A DNA stretch of 64,000 nucleotides from Chrysophaeum taylorii (GCA_029834535.1 JAQMWT010000004.1:1-64000); one strand, 5' to 3'. Shown: positions 50,401-60,850, numbered from the stretch's first letter. Notes: generated by a model from the letters alone, not told the origin. Translations and numbers: made by a program.

Positions 50401-52180
50401 CACCACCGCCCGATATCGCATTCGAGCGCGTATGCGCGACGCTGCCCTTGCCGCTCGAGCCGCTGCTGCTGCGGAACGCCATCTCGCCGCTATGCACGCT
50501 GCTGCTGCCGCTGCTGCGGCACTCCAACTCGACGCGGGACGGGCCGCCGCCGCTGCTGCCAGCGCCGACGCTTACCTCGCTCATCGCGCTGCCACCCACG
50601 CTGCTCGAGCTGCCCGTGCCGCCCGCCTCTCCCACATTGGCTCCCGCACGCGATCCACTGGCACCCGCAACACCCCTACCACCCCTCCCGCTGGCAACCG
50701 CCGCACCACTGCGTCTGGCAACCGCACTGCGAATGCAACAGACAACCGCAACACCCCTGCCGCTGGCACCCGGACCACCCCCACTACTAGCACCCCCCCC
50801 CCCGCCGCTGCCGCCGGCAACCGCCGCGCCCCTGCCCCTGCCACCAGCCACCGCAACACCCCTGTCGCGGCTGCAGCCTCCACGAGCGCGTCTCCTGGCA
50901 TTTCCCCCATTGGGCCACGGTCACATTCGGCGCCACCGTCTGTCGCCTCCGCCCACCCTACGTCATCCGGGCCAGCCCCCTCCCTCCCGACACGCCGTCC
51001 ACGTGACCTGAGCGATTTGCGCTCTGCGATCGACGAGGTCTCCATCAAAGACCTCATTATATCGCCGTGCTCGTGCATTCGCACCATTCCCGCCCAATTC
51101 CGCGAGGCATGGGCGTGCGCAATGGCCGAGGTGTGTTCGTGGTTTGAAGACGCCACTTCCGATAACGCTCGTGACCGTGCCCTCCTTTGGTACATGAGCC
51201 TTCACAGCCTACTTCTTCGGCGAGCACCACGAGGCGGCGCCCGTCGGCCCGACGTGCTCACTGACCGCTTTGCAGCCTTCGCCGCTGGGCGTTACGACCT
51301 CCTCATTGACGGCTACCTCCACGACGTGACTCGCGTGCGCTCCCATGTACGCTCACGGGCGGCCCCCGACGATGACGCGGACGCACTTCGTGCATTGCGA
51401 CTCGCGGAATCTGGCGACCTCTCTCGGGCATGCCGTATTCTCACCAGCCTGGGCATCGCCGACCCATGCCACCCAGACGTCATGCGCCAACTCGAGTCCA
51501 AACATCCTGCTCGCAAGGAGGACCTACCCACTTTCCCCAACCACCCGCAACGGCTCGCCACACTCTCGGTCGCCCTGCGTGAAACTCACCGCACGCTCCG
51601 GCCGAAGGCTGGTGTGGGCCCCGACCAGTGCCGCAATGAATTCCTCTCCGTTTTCGCCCAGCCCTTCCCGAGCAACGTCAAGGCACGCTCGGCGATGGAC
51701 AAAATCGACAACCTTGAGACCTTGTTCGTTCGTGGAGCTCTTCCTGACTGGTATTACTTCATCACCACCACGGTAACCCTCATTCCGTTGGTGAAACGAC
51801 GCGCCTCTGACGCTAACCAAGCACCTGATGTTCGACCTATCGCCATTGGCACCGTCCGCCGCCGTGCCACTGGACGGTGCCTTGTGCGTAGCCTCCACTC
51901 CGAGATCTCCGAGGCACTGTACCCGATCAACGTTGCCGTCGGGGTCAAGGGCGGCCCCTCGCGCCTCGTCTTTGGCGTCCGCACCCACGCGGAGCAGTAC
52001 CCCGACCAGGTCATCATCAAGCTGGACAAACGCAACGCCTTCAACGAGCTCAAGCGCCGGACCGTCGTGGACAAACTCGCAAACCACGCCAACGCTAAGC
52101 TGCGTGCCTTTGGCCACTTTATGTTCAAGCAATTACGGCCGGCATCCTGGGTGGTTGGCGTACTGTCTGGTAACGCATGA
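47456..52180 (+). CDS. LINE ORF, N-terminal part: low-complexity region, IQ-like repeats, RING-like finger, RT start
   Basis: 1,574 residues. Residues about 12-32 are hydrophobic (LLLLSAIFAIFLIV). Residues 240-600 are Pro/Ser/Ala/Arg-rich with repeats (SAPRAESPATSD). Three IQ-like repeats follow, each with an AARxNxVAALRxxPG start and an AALLQxQFRA end (about 615-645, 717-748, 826-860). A RING-like zinc finger lies at about 887-944: CPIC, CRVVLHHACVGQW, CPNC. A long Ala/Arg-rich helix follows. RT starts at about 1,382 with GVGPDQCRNEF, then RPIAIGTVRRRATGRCLVRS, and motif A IIKLDKRNAFNEL with the catalytic Asp near 1,524. The ORF then runs into a stop. RING-like fingers can be E3 ligases or nucleic-acid binders; the role here is unknown. 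Confidence 0.8.
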   Translation: MASGSRGLAFSCFRRLLLLSAIFAIFLIVSSPSAPASHPFRVWPSLSVQVSCGVKRLDVFPTDVDYFWSQRLMFPIGFTVLTLVRLLTLLLVKSCMVTIPQAAAAGSSVATACSSLPCAPFKAACTGPLTTLCNLVSTLVRISPARARHRLAHRNHRCHRHCCYSRAAQLRLMRGFWSLRRAVQRDPLHRSARCLAVYGCLILTHAEARRVYGHVPRPFATFFKRVAFVSRHATSVALGLALDAFLPYEQHRDPRGAASESAPRAASPATSEPPPATPARRPRHRRRQESAPRVESPAPSVAPPATPAPHPPHRHQQESAPRAESPATSDTSSGPHAPRPRRQRRQELTTPPSTDMGPDSPPPAPGPDRHHSRRRRSSPTPTDTTPPGPVAMDLESSEAGSATSPPRRREPTNATPPPPAATPAPRRHGPRRRAPPSGSVATDIAPPPNAGIANTTAPLPIPTTAPATHPPGPSAGNSPASRRRRPHRQRSSATVHDPVPLEPAPMDLEPSFMYTHSAAENLPSSGTHPRPTGTDMDLEVDHPSPPVPAHTAAPDISTPTPSPSVEAPGSSHAPLPRLHALPADRARACTHPTLPAVARAARTQHLHAQARAARLNLVAARRHDPGQSRHHAATLLQRQFRARTQPQAALATDSPPSSAAATPAHSPPAPATQSSSTPPPPPQPALPPTPVPHSTFSSTARAARSRAQHTLARAARQNLVAALRRAPGQPRHTAALRLQRFVRARQHLRARRSPATPTQSVTPTATSTSPASATPTPNSSPPSGPSPTPQPPLSASPSRAYTNSAHPDVARVIRTRAQHAQARAARQNRVAALRQTPGPPLHYAAALLQHQFRAWKRLRARRSLAIIRRFLRHTAGRYVSYLRDRACPICSSPCFTRCQVRCCRVVLHHACVGQWALSNLAGDQGDPDVAPTNRTRLPPCPNCRSPIRMVRPHQRWVSVHSLPQVRAAAPHRIFPLAAALAATTARYRIRARMRDAALAARAAAAAERHLAAMHAAAAAAAALQLDAGRAAAAAASADAYLAHRAATHAARAARAARLSHIGSRTRSTGTRNTPTTPPAGNRRTTASGNRTANATDNRNTPAAGTRTTPTTSTPPPAAAAGNRRAPAPATSHRNTPVAAAASTSASPGISPIGPRSHSAPPSVASAHPTSSGPAPSLPTRRPRDLSDLRSAIDEVSIKDLIISPCSCIRTIPAQFREAWACAMAEVCSWFEDATSDNARDRALLWYMSLHSLLLRRAPRGGARRPDVLTDRFAAFAAGRYDLLIDGYLHDVTRVRSHVRSRAAPDDDADALRALRLAESGDLSRACRILTSLGIADPCHPDVMRQLESKHPARKEDLPTFPNHPQRLATLSVALRETHRTLRPKAGVGPDQCRNEFLSVFAQPFPSNVKARSAMDKIDNLETLFVRGALPDWYYFITTTVTLIPLVKRRASDANQAPDVRPIAIGTVRRRATGRCLVRSLHSEISEALYPINVAVGVKGGPSRLVFGVRTHAEQYPDQVIIKLDKRNAFNELKRRTVVDKLANHANAKLRAFGHFMFKQLRPASWVVGVLSGNA

Positions 52181-54158
52181 CGCCGCACAGGCCCTTGACA
52201 CCCGCTTACGTTCATGTGCCGGCTACGCACGATTTGGCATGGACGACGGCGTCATCTCTGGTTCCCCTCGTGAGGTTGTCGACGCCCTCCTGCAGTACGC
52301 CCGCGACATCCAAGCTAGCGGCGAGGAGCTCCGCCTCGACAAGTGCGTGGCGTTCTGTCCGGCACTTGGCATGGGTCTTCTCGATCACCCCGATGTTCAC
52401 GACCACGTCCAAGTTGCGCCTGACGGCACGCGTACTCTTGCTGGTATCCCCGTTGTCGCCGACGGCCTCGTAATCTACGGTGTGCCCATCGGCTCCCCCG
52501 GCCACGCCGGAGATGCCTATGTCGAAGCTACCTTGCAACGCGAGGTTGACGCTCAGGTGAGCTACATGAGCCGTATTCGCACCAAGCTCCAGAACGTCTC
52601 CCTCCACTGCATGTACTCGTTGGGCCGCTACTGCATCGCCCCGCGCATGGACTACCTCGCGCAACACTGCTACCCCGCCAATGCCTTGAGCGCGCTCCGC
52701 CGCTTCGACGTTGCCGTCCTCAGCTTCGTCGCCACAGCACTTGGCGCAGAGCCGCGTCAGGTTTTTGACTCCACCGGCATCGTCCTCCAACGCCTCCGTC
52801 TTCCTGCTCGAAGTGGGGGTGGCGGCATTCGCTCCTGCGCCGACCTCAGCCCCGCCGCCTTTGTTGGCACGGCGGCCCAGGCCCTCCCACACCTCGTCGA
52901 CCTTCGCGATCCTACGGGTGCCTTGGAGGTCCCTGGCTACCTCCCCCGCCTCGCCTCGGTCCTGGGTGCCACTTCTTTTCGCACAGGTAACGAGTTGCAC
53001 CGTTGGCACCACCTCCTCGCATCCGGTTGCCGCCTGGGGCGAGCACTCGAGACTGCGTGGGACGGACTTCGGGCTGATCTCCGTACCACGCTGGCTTCCC
53101 ACGGCGGCGCTGGTTCCGGCGATCCCGCCAACGTTCATCTCGTCGACGGTCCTCTCTCCCACGAATTCGTCTCCATGGGCGTCCTCGTCGACCCCACCAT
53201 CTCGACACCCGTGCTCATACCCCAACTCCAGCGTGCTCTAACCTCCCAGCGCGAGACAGCTCGGGCCACTGCACTCCAGCGCCTTGCGGCCACCCTGCCC
53301 ATCACCGATGCACTTCGAGTAGCGGCGTCCTCATGGGATCGCTTCTCGACCACGTTCATCAGCTCGTGGCCCAGCTCCGCCCTTCAAATCCCCAACCGCT
53401 GCTGGGCTGAGACGTGTGCCCAGTACTTTGGCTACCCCTCTCCAGCTTGTTCGGGCCTCGTGGGCACTCGCATTCTGGGCACTGACGTCGTTCTCGACGC
53501 TCACGGCAAGGTGCTTCTCACGCAGGCCAACCTTGTCAACCGCGGAGGAGCGCGGACCACCTGGCATGACGGCCAGCTCGAGTGCGTCCTCTGCAGCGTC
53601 AAAGAGGCCGGCATCCCAGCCCTGTCCGAGGTTTTCGGCATCTTTGCTGACGTCGTCGCCCCTACCATTCGCACGCGCCTCTACGGCCGGTACCGAGGCA
53701 ATCTCGCCCGTCGCCACGTCGTCCCAGACATCCTCACCACGCTCGACAACAAGGAGCAACTCTACGACATCAAAACCCTCGCTTGGGGTTCGTTACACAC
53801 CGCCCACGCCCTCCATCCCTCCCACCCGTCGCCTGTCGATCGGCGCGCAGCGCAAGTCCACTCCGAATACCTCGCTCACGCCCGCGGCATCGACGCCATC
53901 ATCCCCCAGCCGGGTACAGCACCACCGCCTGGCTTCTTGGGCCCTGTCGAACAGCGGCTACGTACCTACGGCACCGTCGCCGGCCTCGTCTTTGGTGCTT
54001 TCGGTGAGGCCAGCGCGGCGTGCCACGCTCTCGCCCAAACATGCGCAGAGCGCATCGCTGCGCGAACCTGGGTGGCAAGCGGCTGCGTCAACTTCACAGA
54101 GGCAAAGGCGGCCCAAACTCGCCGCATCTACCGTGAGTGGGGGATCGCCAACGCATAA
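52150..54158 (+). pseudogene. LINE ORF, C-terminal part: RT motif C onward and PD-(D/E)XK nuclease
   Basis: Continues the RT in another frame. DAAQALDTRLRSC is followed by the catalytic FGMDDGVISG (about 52,230-52,255) and EELRLDKCVAFCP. The usual G-x-QQGDP-type motif B, which should lie between motif A (52,025) and here, is missing, so a deletion of some tens of codons shifted the frame at about 52,150-52,180. Thumb-like and linker regions follow. Near 53,717-53,780 VVPDILTTLDNKEQLYDIKT has the PD...D-x-K pattern of restriction-like endonucleases. The C-terminus has LVFGAFGEASAACHAL and ends REWGIANA. The nuclease would nick target DNA for primed reverse transcription. Confidence 0.8.
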
Positions 54159-54640
54159 GGCCGGGCTCGCTGAGCCCTCACCGCCCTCACCCATGTCGCC
54201 GCCTCGGGGAACCCCACCCAGGCCGCCCGATCCCAGCAGGACGTCACCCTTCGTCGCGCATACGCCCGGCGGCAGCATGCGTACGACCTACGGGCGGGAC
54301 CCGTCCTCTCTTCGCCTGCCCCACGACTCGGCGATGACCCCGACTAGGTCCCGCGTACTTATCTCCGCCCGTCAGGCACATCCTACCCCACAAACCCACC
54401 CACATCCTTCATGCCCCCCCCCCACACACACCCCTCTTAGCAGTCGACATTTAAAGACAAACAGACAACTGCCCCACGACTCGGCGATGACCCCGACTAG
54501 GTCCCGCGTACTTATCTCCGCCCGTTAGGCACATCCCTCCTACCCCACAAACCCACCCACATCCTTCATGCCCCCCCCACACACCCCCCTCTTAACAGTC
54601 GACATTTAGAGACAAACAGGCAAACATCTGCCGATTAGTA
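54159..54640 (+). repeat. LINE 3' region with 153 bp tandem repeats containing leader sequence
   Basis: Units begin GCCCCACGACTCGGCGATGA at 54,318 and 54,471, exactly 153 bp apart. Each holds GACTAGGTCCCGCGTACTTA, a C-rich stretch and GCAGTCGACATTTAAAGACA (AACAGTCGACATTTAGAGACA in the second). The later half of the unit equals the leader at 47,330-47,440. Before 54,318 is about 160 bp of unique GC-rich 3' sequence. Confidence 0.8.
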
Positions 54641-57200
54641 GTAAGGATGCCGTGATGAGCACGTTGGCCGACGACCATTACAGCATGGATAAGCTGCGGT
54701 ATTTACTGCCGGTAAGCTTACGCGACACGGTCGCACCGATTTTCCGATAGCACTTGAATAAATACAAGGAAGAGTGCAAGGATCTCGACCATCCGGCGTC
54801 CTTTTACTTACGTCGGGACGTCGACGATGGCGAGTACGGTTCAGTGGTACGACGACAACGACGACTGAACAGAGAGTACTGCATCAAGATTAAAAATTTT
54901 TCCGATCGAGTTGCCCTTTGCCTATGACGACAGAGGAGTTACTACGAAAACTTCAGAGTACGACCCTGGCATCCGTTCCGAAAAGGCCTGGGGAACGCCA
55001 TGTGCACACTTATTGCACCAAATTCCAGAGCGAGGCGATGGCCTACTGCTCTGTGGCAAATCGAGTCCTCAATGATGTCGAGATCATTTCTTATTTGATA
55101 CGTGGACTGGAGTCCAGCGACTTACGATCCCGCGTGCGGACCATGCGCAGCGGGCACCCGACGACGTACGACACGTTTGCGTCGACGTTGTCACTGATTA
55201 CGCGGCTCGATAACGATTACGCGACCGCGTTGGAAGAGCGGAACGACCGCAACTCGAAGAACCCGTCGAACGGGAAATCGCAGAAACCGCTGCATGGACG
55301 CGGAGGCCGAGCACCAGCCTGGGGACCGAACGATAAGAAGACGAAATACGAATCGTTGCGATTAGAAGAGAATCCGAAAAGTGGTACGAGCTCACATGCA
55401 AGAATTGTGGATTTTCCCTCTCGACCCACGACAAGGATGAACATGGGAGCCGCGTCATTTGCAACCGCGAGCCCGATGAGTATTATGTGGCGATGTGCAA
55501 GTACATCGAAAACGACAAGAAACCACCCTCTCGAGGCAGATGGGAGAGTCGACAGAAGAAGGATAACCAGTCGCGCGATGATGGCAGTTCGAATGCCACT
55601 CTCGGTTCGAGCGCCGCTCATGATGTTCAGAACAGTCTCAACGACATGGGCGCGCAGCTGACCACGGTCATGGATTCCGTGAAGCACTTCAAAAATGGAC
55701 ACGGCCGATCGTCTTCGACACGACCGGGCCGTCGAGATAGCCGGAGCCCCCGACGCCGCGAGAAGAGCCGCAGTCACAGTTCGCGTTCGCGCCGACGGAA
55801 GGAAAGCCGGAGCCCTAGCAGACATTCGCGCCGACGCCGGCGACGAAGATCTCGCGACCGCGATTCGGACGGTGGACGTTACCGAGAAGATTCGGGACAT
55901 TCGTCTGCCACGTTCGCATTTACGACCCCGTGCGGTCAACAGTTACCATTCGGAGTGATGATGTACCCGGACACGGACACCCGCTCCGACGACGCAGCCG
56001 ACGCCCTTGCCGCGGCCGCATTCGACGATCGTGCTCGTCCGCCGCCGGACGAGCCACCCAACGAAGTGCTGACCGATCGTCGGTCTTTGGCACGGATTTA
56101 TGAAGAGATGTCAAGCGATGAACTCGAAGAGTCGAGCAATGAACTCGACGCTCCACGATACTGGGAAAGCGATTCGGACTCGGAAGACGACGAAGCCGCA
56201 CCTTGTGAGCCAGTGTCCTCGATTACGCTACTTGAAAAGTCGTCCAAGGACGACCCACCGTTTGTTTTTGACGAGGAAGCCCTCGACGCTATCGGCCTAT
56301 ATTTGGATCCCCCCGAGATGACCTTTGGCGACCGGACTGGCAGTGAGCCAGACATGGATGTCTGCAGCGATAGCACGGATGATCATTCGACAGATGAGAC
56401 GATGACCATTGCGAGCGATGCAGAAGACGACCTTACGATAGATTTGACGTCGGGGACGACGCCATCTTTTCCTGCGGACCCCCCCGAAACGGTTTCGGTT
56501 ACGACGGATCGAGCCACGGACACACCGCCGGAAGAAAAGGATGCGAAATCGCACATTGCGCCGGACGAGAAGCTACGTGCACGGTCCGATGATGAAGGGG
56601 ACGCTCCTCCAATCGAGCAATGCCTGGATTTGTCACCGCCCGAAGAAGAGAGCAGTCGCGGCGTTGCCGGAGTCGAGCCGAACCCGACCGAAGAAGATGG
56701 ATGTAAGAAGAAGATTAGCAGCGTTCTCGATCGGGACGAAGAGGAGCCGACGTGGAACCTGCAGGATTGGTGGACGAGAACTCGGAACTTCTTGCTGAAG
56801 AATCCACCAGAACGACCGCTCAGCAACGGAATCGAAGCCGCAGCCGACACGGAACCGATCGGCACCGACTGTGACGATCAACAGATTACGAATGAATATA
56901 CGGATGCAGTATGGAAAGACGAAATGAACGATTTATGCGAGAGGTCCTTTGCTTCCGAGAACGCCGAAGACCAGGATCCCCTACCAGTATCGATTCCCTC
57001 CGAGATTGCCATGGAGGAAGAGCGGAAGCCACTAGATAAAGAGGCTGCCGCGAGCGTTGCGTCGATGACGCCGACGACAGATGATACGAGAGCTCAAGCC
57101 GCGGTGTCGATGCCCAACCCCGGCGACGAGCGAGTCAAAGCCCGATGTTCTCACACTTCGTTAACGCCGCAAGATGGCAAGACTATCGAAGATGAGTTGG
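54640..57200 (+). pseudogene. Gyp1 gag, later part, plus copy: capsid-like, RS-rich domain, acidic tail (fossil)
   Basis: The plus strand resumes gag with MSTLADDHYSMDKLRYLLPV, then the capsid-like part (TYCTKFQSEAMAYCSVANRV; LIRGLESSDLRSRVRTMRSG). A Cys/His cluster near 55,390-55,480 (LTCKNCGF, HDKDEHG, VICNRE) may bind zinc. The Arg/Ser-rich domain lies near 55,700-55,880 (RSRRRKESRSPSRHSRRRRR). A long acidic stretch rich in Ser, Asp and Glu follows to about 57,150. It matches 39.2-41.74 kb of the minus copy, with an extra segment near 56,540-56,700 not seen there. Confidence 0.8.
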
Positions 57201-58440
57201 TTACCCTCAGTTGTTTGGATACGGGTGCTCTTACGTTTATGGCCTGTCACATCTACAGGGATCGTGACGGACCGAGATTCTCGGCGACAATCGGTGTCGA
57301 TGGAATGGCAGATGTTTCTTATATTCGCCGCGAAATGGTCAGAAAGTTGGCCAAAGATAAGTTGATTTTCGATGAAGGCGAGCTTCCGATTAAGCCCAAG
57401 CTGTGCGGATCGGGGTTGAATACGACGACGATCTATCGTTGGATCGCGATCCGGGTTGCCCTCGCCGACGACATCGCTGCCCCCATTGTCGCTATTGTGG
57501 CCGACACCAATTATCTTTTCCTGTTGGGAGGGCGCGATATCCGAGTTTCAGGAGCCGTCGTGGACAACCCCCACGATCGGATCTGTATTTATCGAACCCA
57601 AGTCGTCTACGGACGCAAGAAGATTAAAGTCAAGGGCGAACGAGTCGATGCACCCATTGTGACCTTTCGATCTGTTTACGATCGAGACCCGATAACCGTG
57701 CCGATTTACAATCATCAGCACGACGCCTTTCGGCAGAGTCTCGACCTGGTCAAGACTCGAGTTTACGCTCGTCTGAGCACGATTAAAGATCTCCACAGCC
57801 CGCCGCCAGAACGAGCGGTAGCCTTGACGACGCGGGGACATTCTACGACCAAACTCTCCCCAGCTCCGGGAGAAGCCGCGCGGGAAGTAGTTGCTTACGC
57901 TGCGCGCACGCTTCAAATCGAGCCCGGTCGAACTTGCAATTTACCGGTTATTTTGTCGAAGCCTATGGAAAAAGGACAGGTTTTCGTTGCTACGTTTGCT
58001 GAAAACGAGCAGTTGGGAGTTGTCGAAGGGATGTGTTCTTCTTGCGAAGAGCACGACAGGTCATCTGCTCGCGTGGCTGTGACTTCACGGATGAAGTGCC
58101 GACGGTCGTCACTCAAGGCGAGGTTCTCGCAATTGGCGACATCGTTCGGTACGAAGATGAGTTGAACGTTTCTACGATCAACGAGCTTGCGAACGAATGT
58201 GAAGAAGGGTACGACAAGGGGAACCCTTCTTTCGCCGTTTCCGTCGCTAGTCACTTGACGCGCTGCGACGAATCTCCCCCACCGATGTTGCTGATCACGG
58301 CGCAGAAGGACGCTCCAGCCGCTGCTGTGGACGAGTCCTCCCCCAAACGACGAAAGCGAGACGACGATTTTGCTCGACGGTCTGAAGAAGATGAAAAGAA
58401 GTGCCGCGAGATCACCGAAGCGGTGATCCGCCGCCGATAC
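57200..58440 (+). pseudogene. Gyp1 protease-like region and linker, plus copy (fossil)
   Basis: Plus strand: LVTLSCLDTGALTFMACHIY, FSATIGVDGMADVSYIRREM, then GSGLNTTTIYRWIAIRVALA, VADTNYLFLLGGRDIRVSGA. The order of a strand with Asp/Gly, a middle segment and an L-L-G-x-D-I strand fits a retropepsin-like fold. The linker follows: IYRTQVVYGRKKIKVKGERV, VTFRSVYDRDPITVPIYNHQ, LQIEPGRTCNLPVILSKPME. A conserved CSSCEEHDRS has a Cys pair. The linker is shared with the minus copy. Confidence 0.65.
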
Positions 58441-59330
58441 GAAAAGGTTCGATGGCTTCCGACCACTTATCGCAAGGTGGTGACGCTGTTCAGTGGAGCC
58501 GGAGGCAGGACATTAGGTCTCCAACGAGCTAACGAAATGTGTGGGACGTCGTTTCGAGTCGTGCTAGCACTCGATGCGTCGGACACCGCCAACAAGATCC
58601 ACCGCATGAATTTTCCGAACATTCCTGTGGTGCAGCAAACGCTTTGTGGTCGCTATGTTACAACCTTGCAGTTGATCGAATCTTATTTACCTCACGCGGA
58701 ATGGTCGTCGTCGATGTGTATCGCGTCGCCACCCTGCGTCCACTCCGCTCTGTGCAACTTGACTTCCAGAGATGTTGGGAAGAGAGTCACCGCCACCCAC
58801 TGGACGATGAAATTATGCTAGATGGCAGGTTTCTTCATGTGGTCGATAGAGCAGGAGGTCTCGATTATTTATTATGTTGCGCGTTTACACCCTTACGTGT
58901 ACGTCGTCAATTTTTACGACATAGCGCCTCGTTTGATGAGCTGTCGCGTGCGGTTATAGGTTTCCAGCAATCCGCTCCATTTACGAGCAGTTCCCAAGAC
59001 TCGCAAGAATATGCAACAAGAGTTCGCCGCTGCGCTTGGCTACGCAGACGAGCGGCATTTACTTCAGATGAACAATTTAGGATCATCACGAGCCGCGACA
59101 GACGCAGCTTATGAGTTACGCGTGTCCCGCTTCGCGTAGGACCGCACCGTTCCGATTACAGATCTCTGAATCTGAAAATGACTTCGGAGTTGCTGACGAT
59201 GCCCCTTGATTTTGATTGGGCCGGCTTCTCCAGGACGACGTCGTTGAAGCACTTGGCGTCCGTCGTGCCACCAGACACGATGGCTTTATTGGTACTCGAT
59301 CTGCACAACTCGGCCACCAAGGATTTTCGC
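58440..59330 (+). pseudogene. C5-cytosine methyltransferase domain of Gyp1, plus copy (fossil)
   Basis: Plus-strand motifs: TLFSGAGGRTLGLQRANEMC is motif I (about 58,480-58,540), VVLALDASD follows, and IASPPCVHSALCNL is motif IV (about 58,720-58,760). Motif VIII-like C-R-V/A-R sequence and an E-Q pair follow. LKMTSELLTMPLDFDW comes before motif X, and HLASVVPPDTMALLVLDLHN is motif X (about 59,245-59,305). The set matches the minus copy at 37.2-38.15 kb, which shows the MTase is a fixed part of the family. Upstream a stretch KKCREITEAVIRRRYEKVRW leads into motif I. Confidence 0.85.
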
Positions 59331-59945
59331 CTGGGCGGCGAGGCTTTGCCGTCCGCGTTGAGTCCTGCAGGCCGACCGTTTGATTATTATTTGCAAATCG
59401 ACGAAACCACCCTTCGTCACGTACAAGTTCCGCTGTTAAACACGCGCACACGTGTCGTAAGATGGGTGTCGACTGATGATCTCCAAGATCGCACCAAATG
59501 GAAACCTCCAGAGGTGCCGTTGCTTCCGCCTGCAACAGATGAGCCGGGGACGTCTCATGCTTCTTCTGCTGCCCCCCCCCGGCAACCAGATTTGGACGTT
59601 CCGCCAGATCCCGAGCGAGATCGGGAACCGATGATTAAGAGCGAGCCGAGTGTTCGTGTCAAGGCGAGAAGATCAACAAAAGCCACCCGGAAGTGAGACT
59701 CGAATATGAGAAAAAGTTCGATGTGCCATGGAAAGATGCGCCGCGCGATACTGATGGTGCACCGCTGCCGCAAACTCCCGAGCATGTCAAAGATAACCCC
59801 GTTATGAAAGTGAAGATTCCTACGAAGGAAGAAGTTGACAAGGTTGTTCGGGAGCTTGGAATTCCTGACAATCGGCACTTAGATGACGAGGCGAAGCTGA
59901 TGCTCCGTCACTGTGTGCAATATTCTTGGTTTTTTTCGACCCGAT
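59330..59945 (+). pseudogene. Gyp1 linker between methyltransferase and RT, plus copy (fossil)
   Basis: Plus strand: RPFDYYLQIDETTLRHVQVP, LLNTRTRVVRWVSTDDLQDR, a Pro-rich stretch, then KKFDVPWKDAPRDTDGAPLP, VKIPTKEEVDKVVRELGIPD and HLDDEAKLMLRHCVQYSWFF. The second half matches the Gyp2 linker (YDVPWADAPHDEHG; VEEVMTELGITEHPALDDDE), so it is conserved between families. No known domain is recognised. Confidence 0.6.
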
Positions 59946-60850
59946 TATGAGACCCGTGGACTCGCCTCCTGTATCTCTACGATTCAAAGACGCGAATCCG
60001 CGACCGATTAAGATGACGCCCTACCGACCGACGCCTGCGGAGCTCGATTGTCTCCGCAAGCAGATCAGTGAGTGGTGTCGGGTGGTGTTATTCGCCCGGC
60101 CAACTCCCCTTGGGGCTTTCCGGTGCTGATGCTTCCCAAGAAATGAGCTGAGATTGGAACGTCACACGCGCTCCGTGCTGCAGTTGACCTACGTCAGCTC
60201 AACGATCAACTGGTAAATGACAGTTGGCCGAACATTCGACAAGACGATCCTTCAGCTTTTCTCGCCATGCGACGCTGGCGGACATGCATTGATGCTAGAT
60301 GGGGATACCACAACCTTCGTCTGGATCCGGCAGCGCAAGAGGCTGTCACGATGGTTAGCCCACTTGGCGCTCATAGTTTATTGCTATTACCTCGGGGTGT
60401 GAAGACGGCCGGAGCTCTTTCTGCAAGCAGATGGCGAGCGACCTTTCGAATTGGATGTATCGAGACTTGGTTGCGTTTGTTGACGATATTATGATGGGAT
60501 CCGACGATCTTCATCGACATTTGCAACTTTTGATCGAAGTTATGTATCATTTGGCACAGAGAGGGTACAGCGGTCGAACCGCGAAGTTCCACCTTCTCGA
60601 GGATGAGATATAATTTATGGGACACATTTCGACCCCAGAAGGCTTGAAGCCGAATCCGAAGACGCTGGAAGCACTGCAGAAGATGCCGATTCCAGGTACT
60701 TTGCCGAATACTTCTCCGAAGACCCAGATGCGCTCTTTCATCGGCATGAGTAATTACTGCCGGCGATATGTGAAAGGCTACTCGAAGATTGTGGAACCGC
60801 TGAGACGATTATGTCTCGAAGGCGCAAAGTTCGAGTGGACGCCCGAGTGT
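59945..60850 (+). pseudogene. Gyp1 reverse transcriptase, plus copy (fossil)
   Basis: Plus strand: IMRPVDSPPVSLRFKDANPR, MTPYRPTPAELDCLRKQISE, LNDQLVNDSWPN, RWGYHNLRLDPAAQEAVTMV, SPLGAHS, the catalytic AFVDDIMMGSDDLHRHL near 60,475-60,520, and GHISTPEGLKPNPKTLEALQ. It then runs through RSFIGMSNYCRRYVKGYSKI. Matches the minus copy at 36.0-36.7 kb. Confidence 0.85.

Larger units (their letters stand above)
47330..54640 (+). mobile_element. LINE (non-LTR retrotransposon) with RING-like finger and PD-(D/E)XK nuclease
   Basis: A plus-strand element with leader 47,330-47,455, a single long ORF in two frames (47,456-52,180, then to 54,158), and a 3' region to about 54,630. RT and a C-terminal restriction-like nuclease (VVPDILTTL...YDIKTL) in one ORF resemble the R2/NeSL-type arrangement, with no apurinic nuclease at the N-terminus. 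The 3' region has two 153 bp repeats that contain the leader sequence. RT has lost the part between motifs A and C, so the copy is dead. It is inserted in the gag of the plus-strand Gyp1; target repeats are not clear. Confidence 0.8.
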
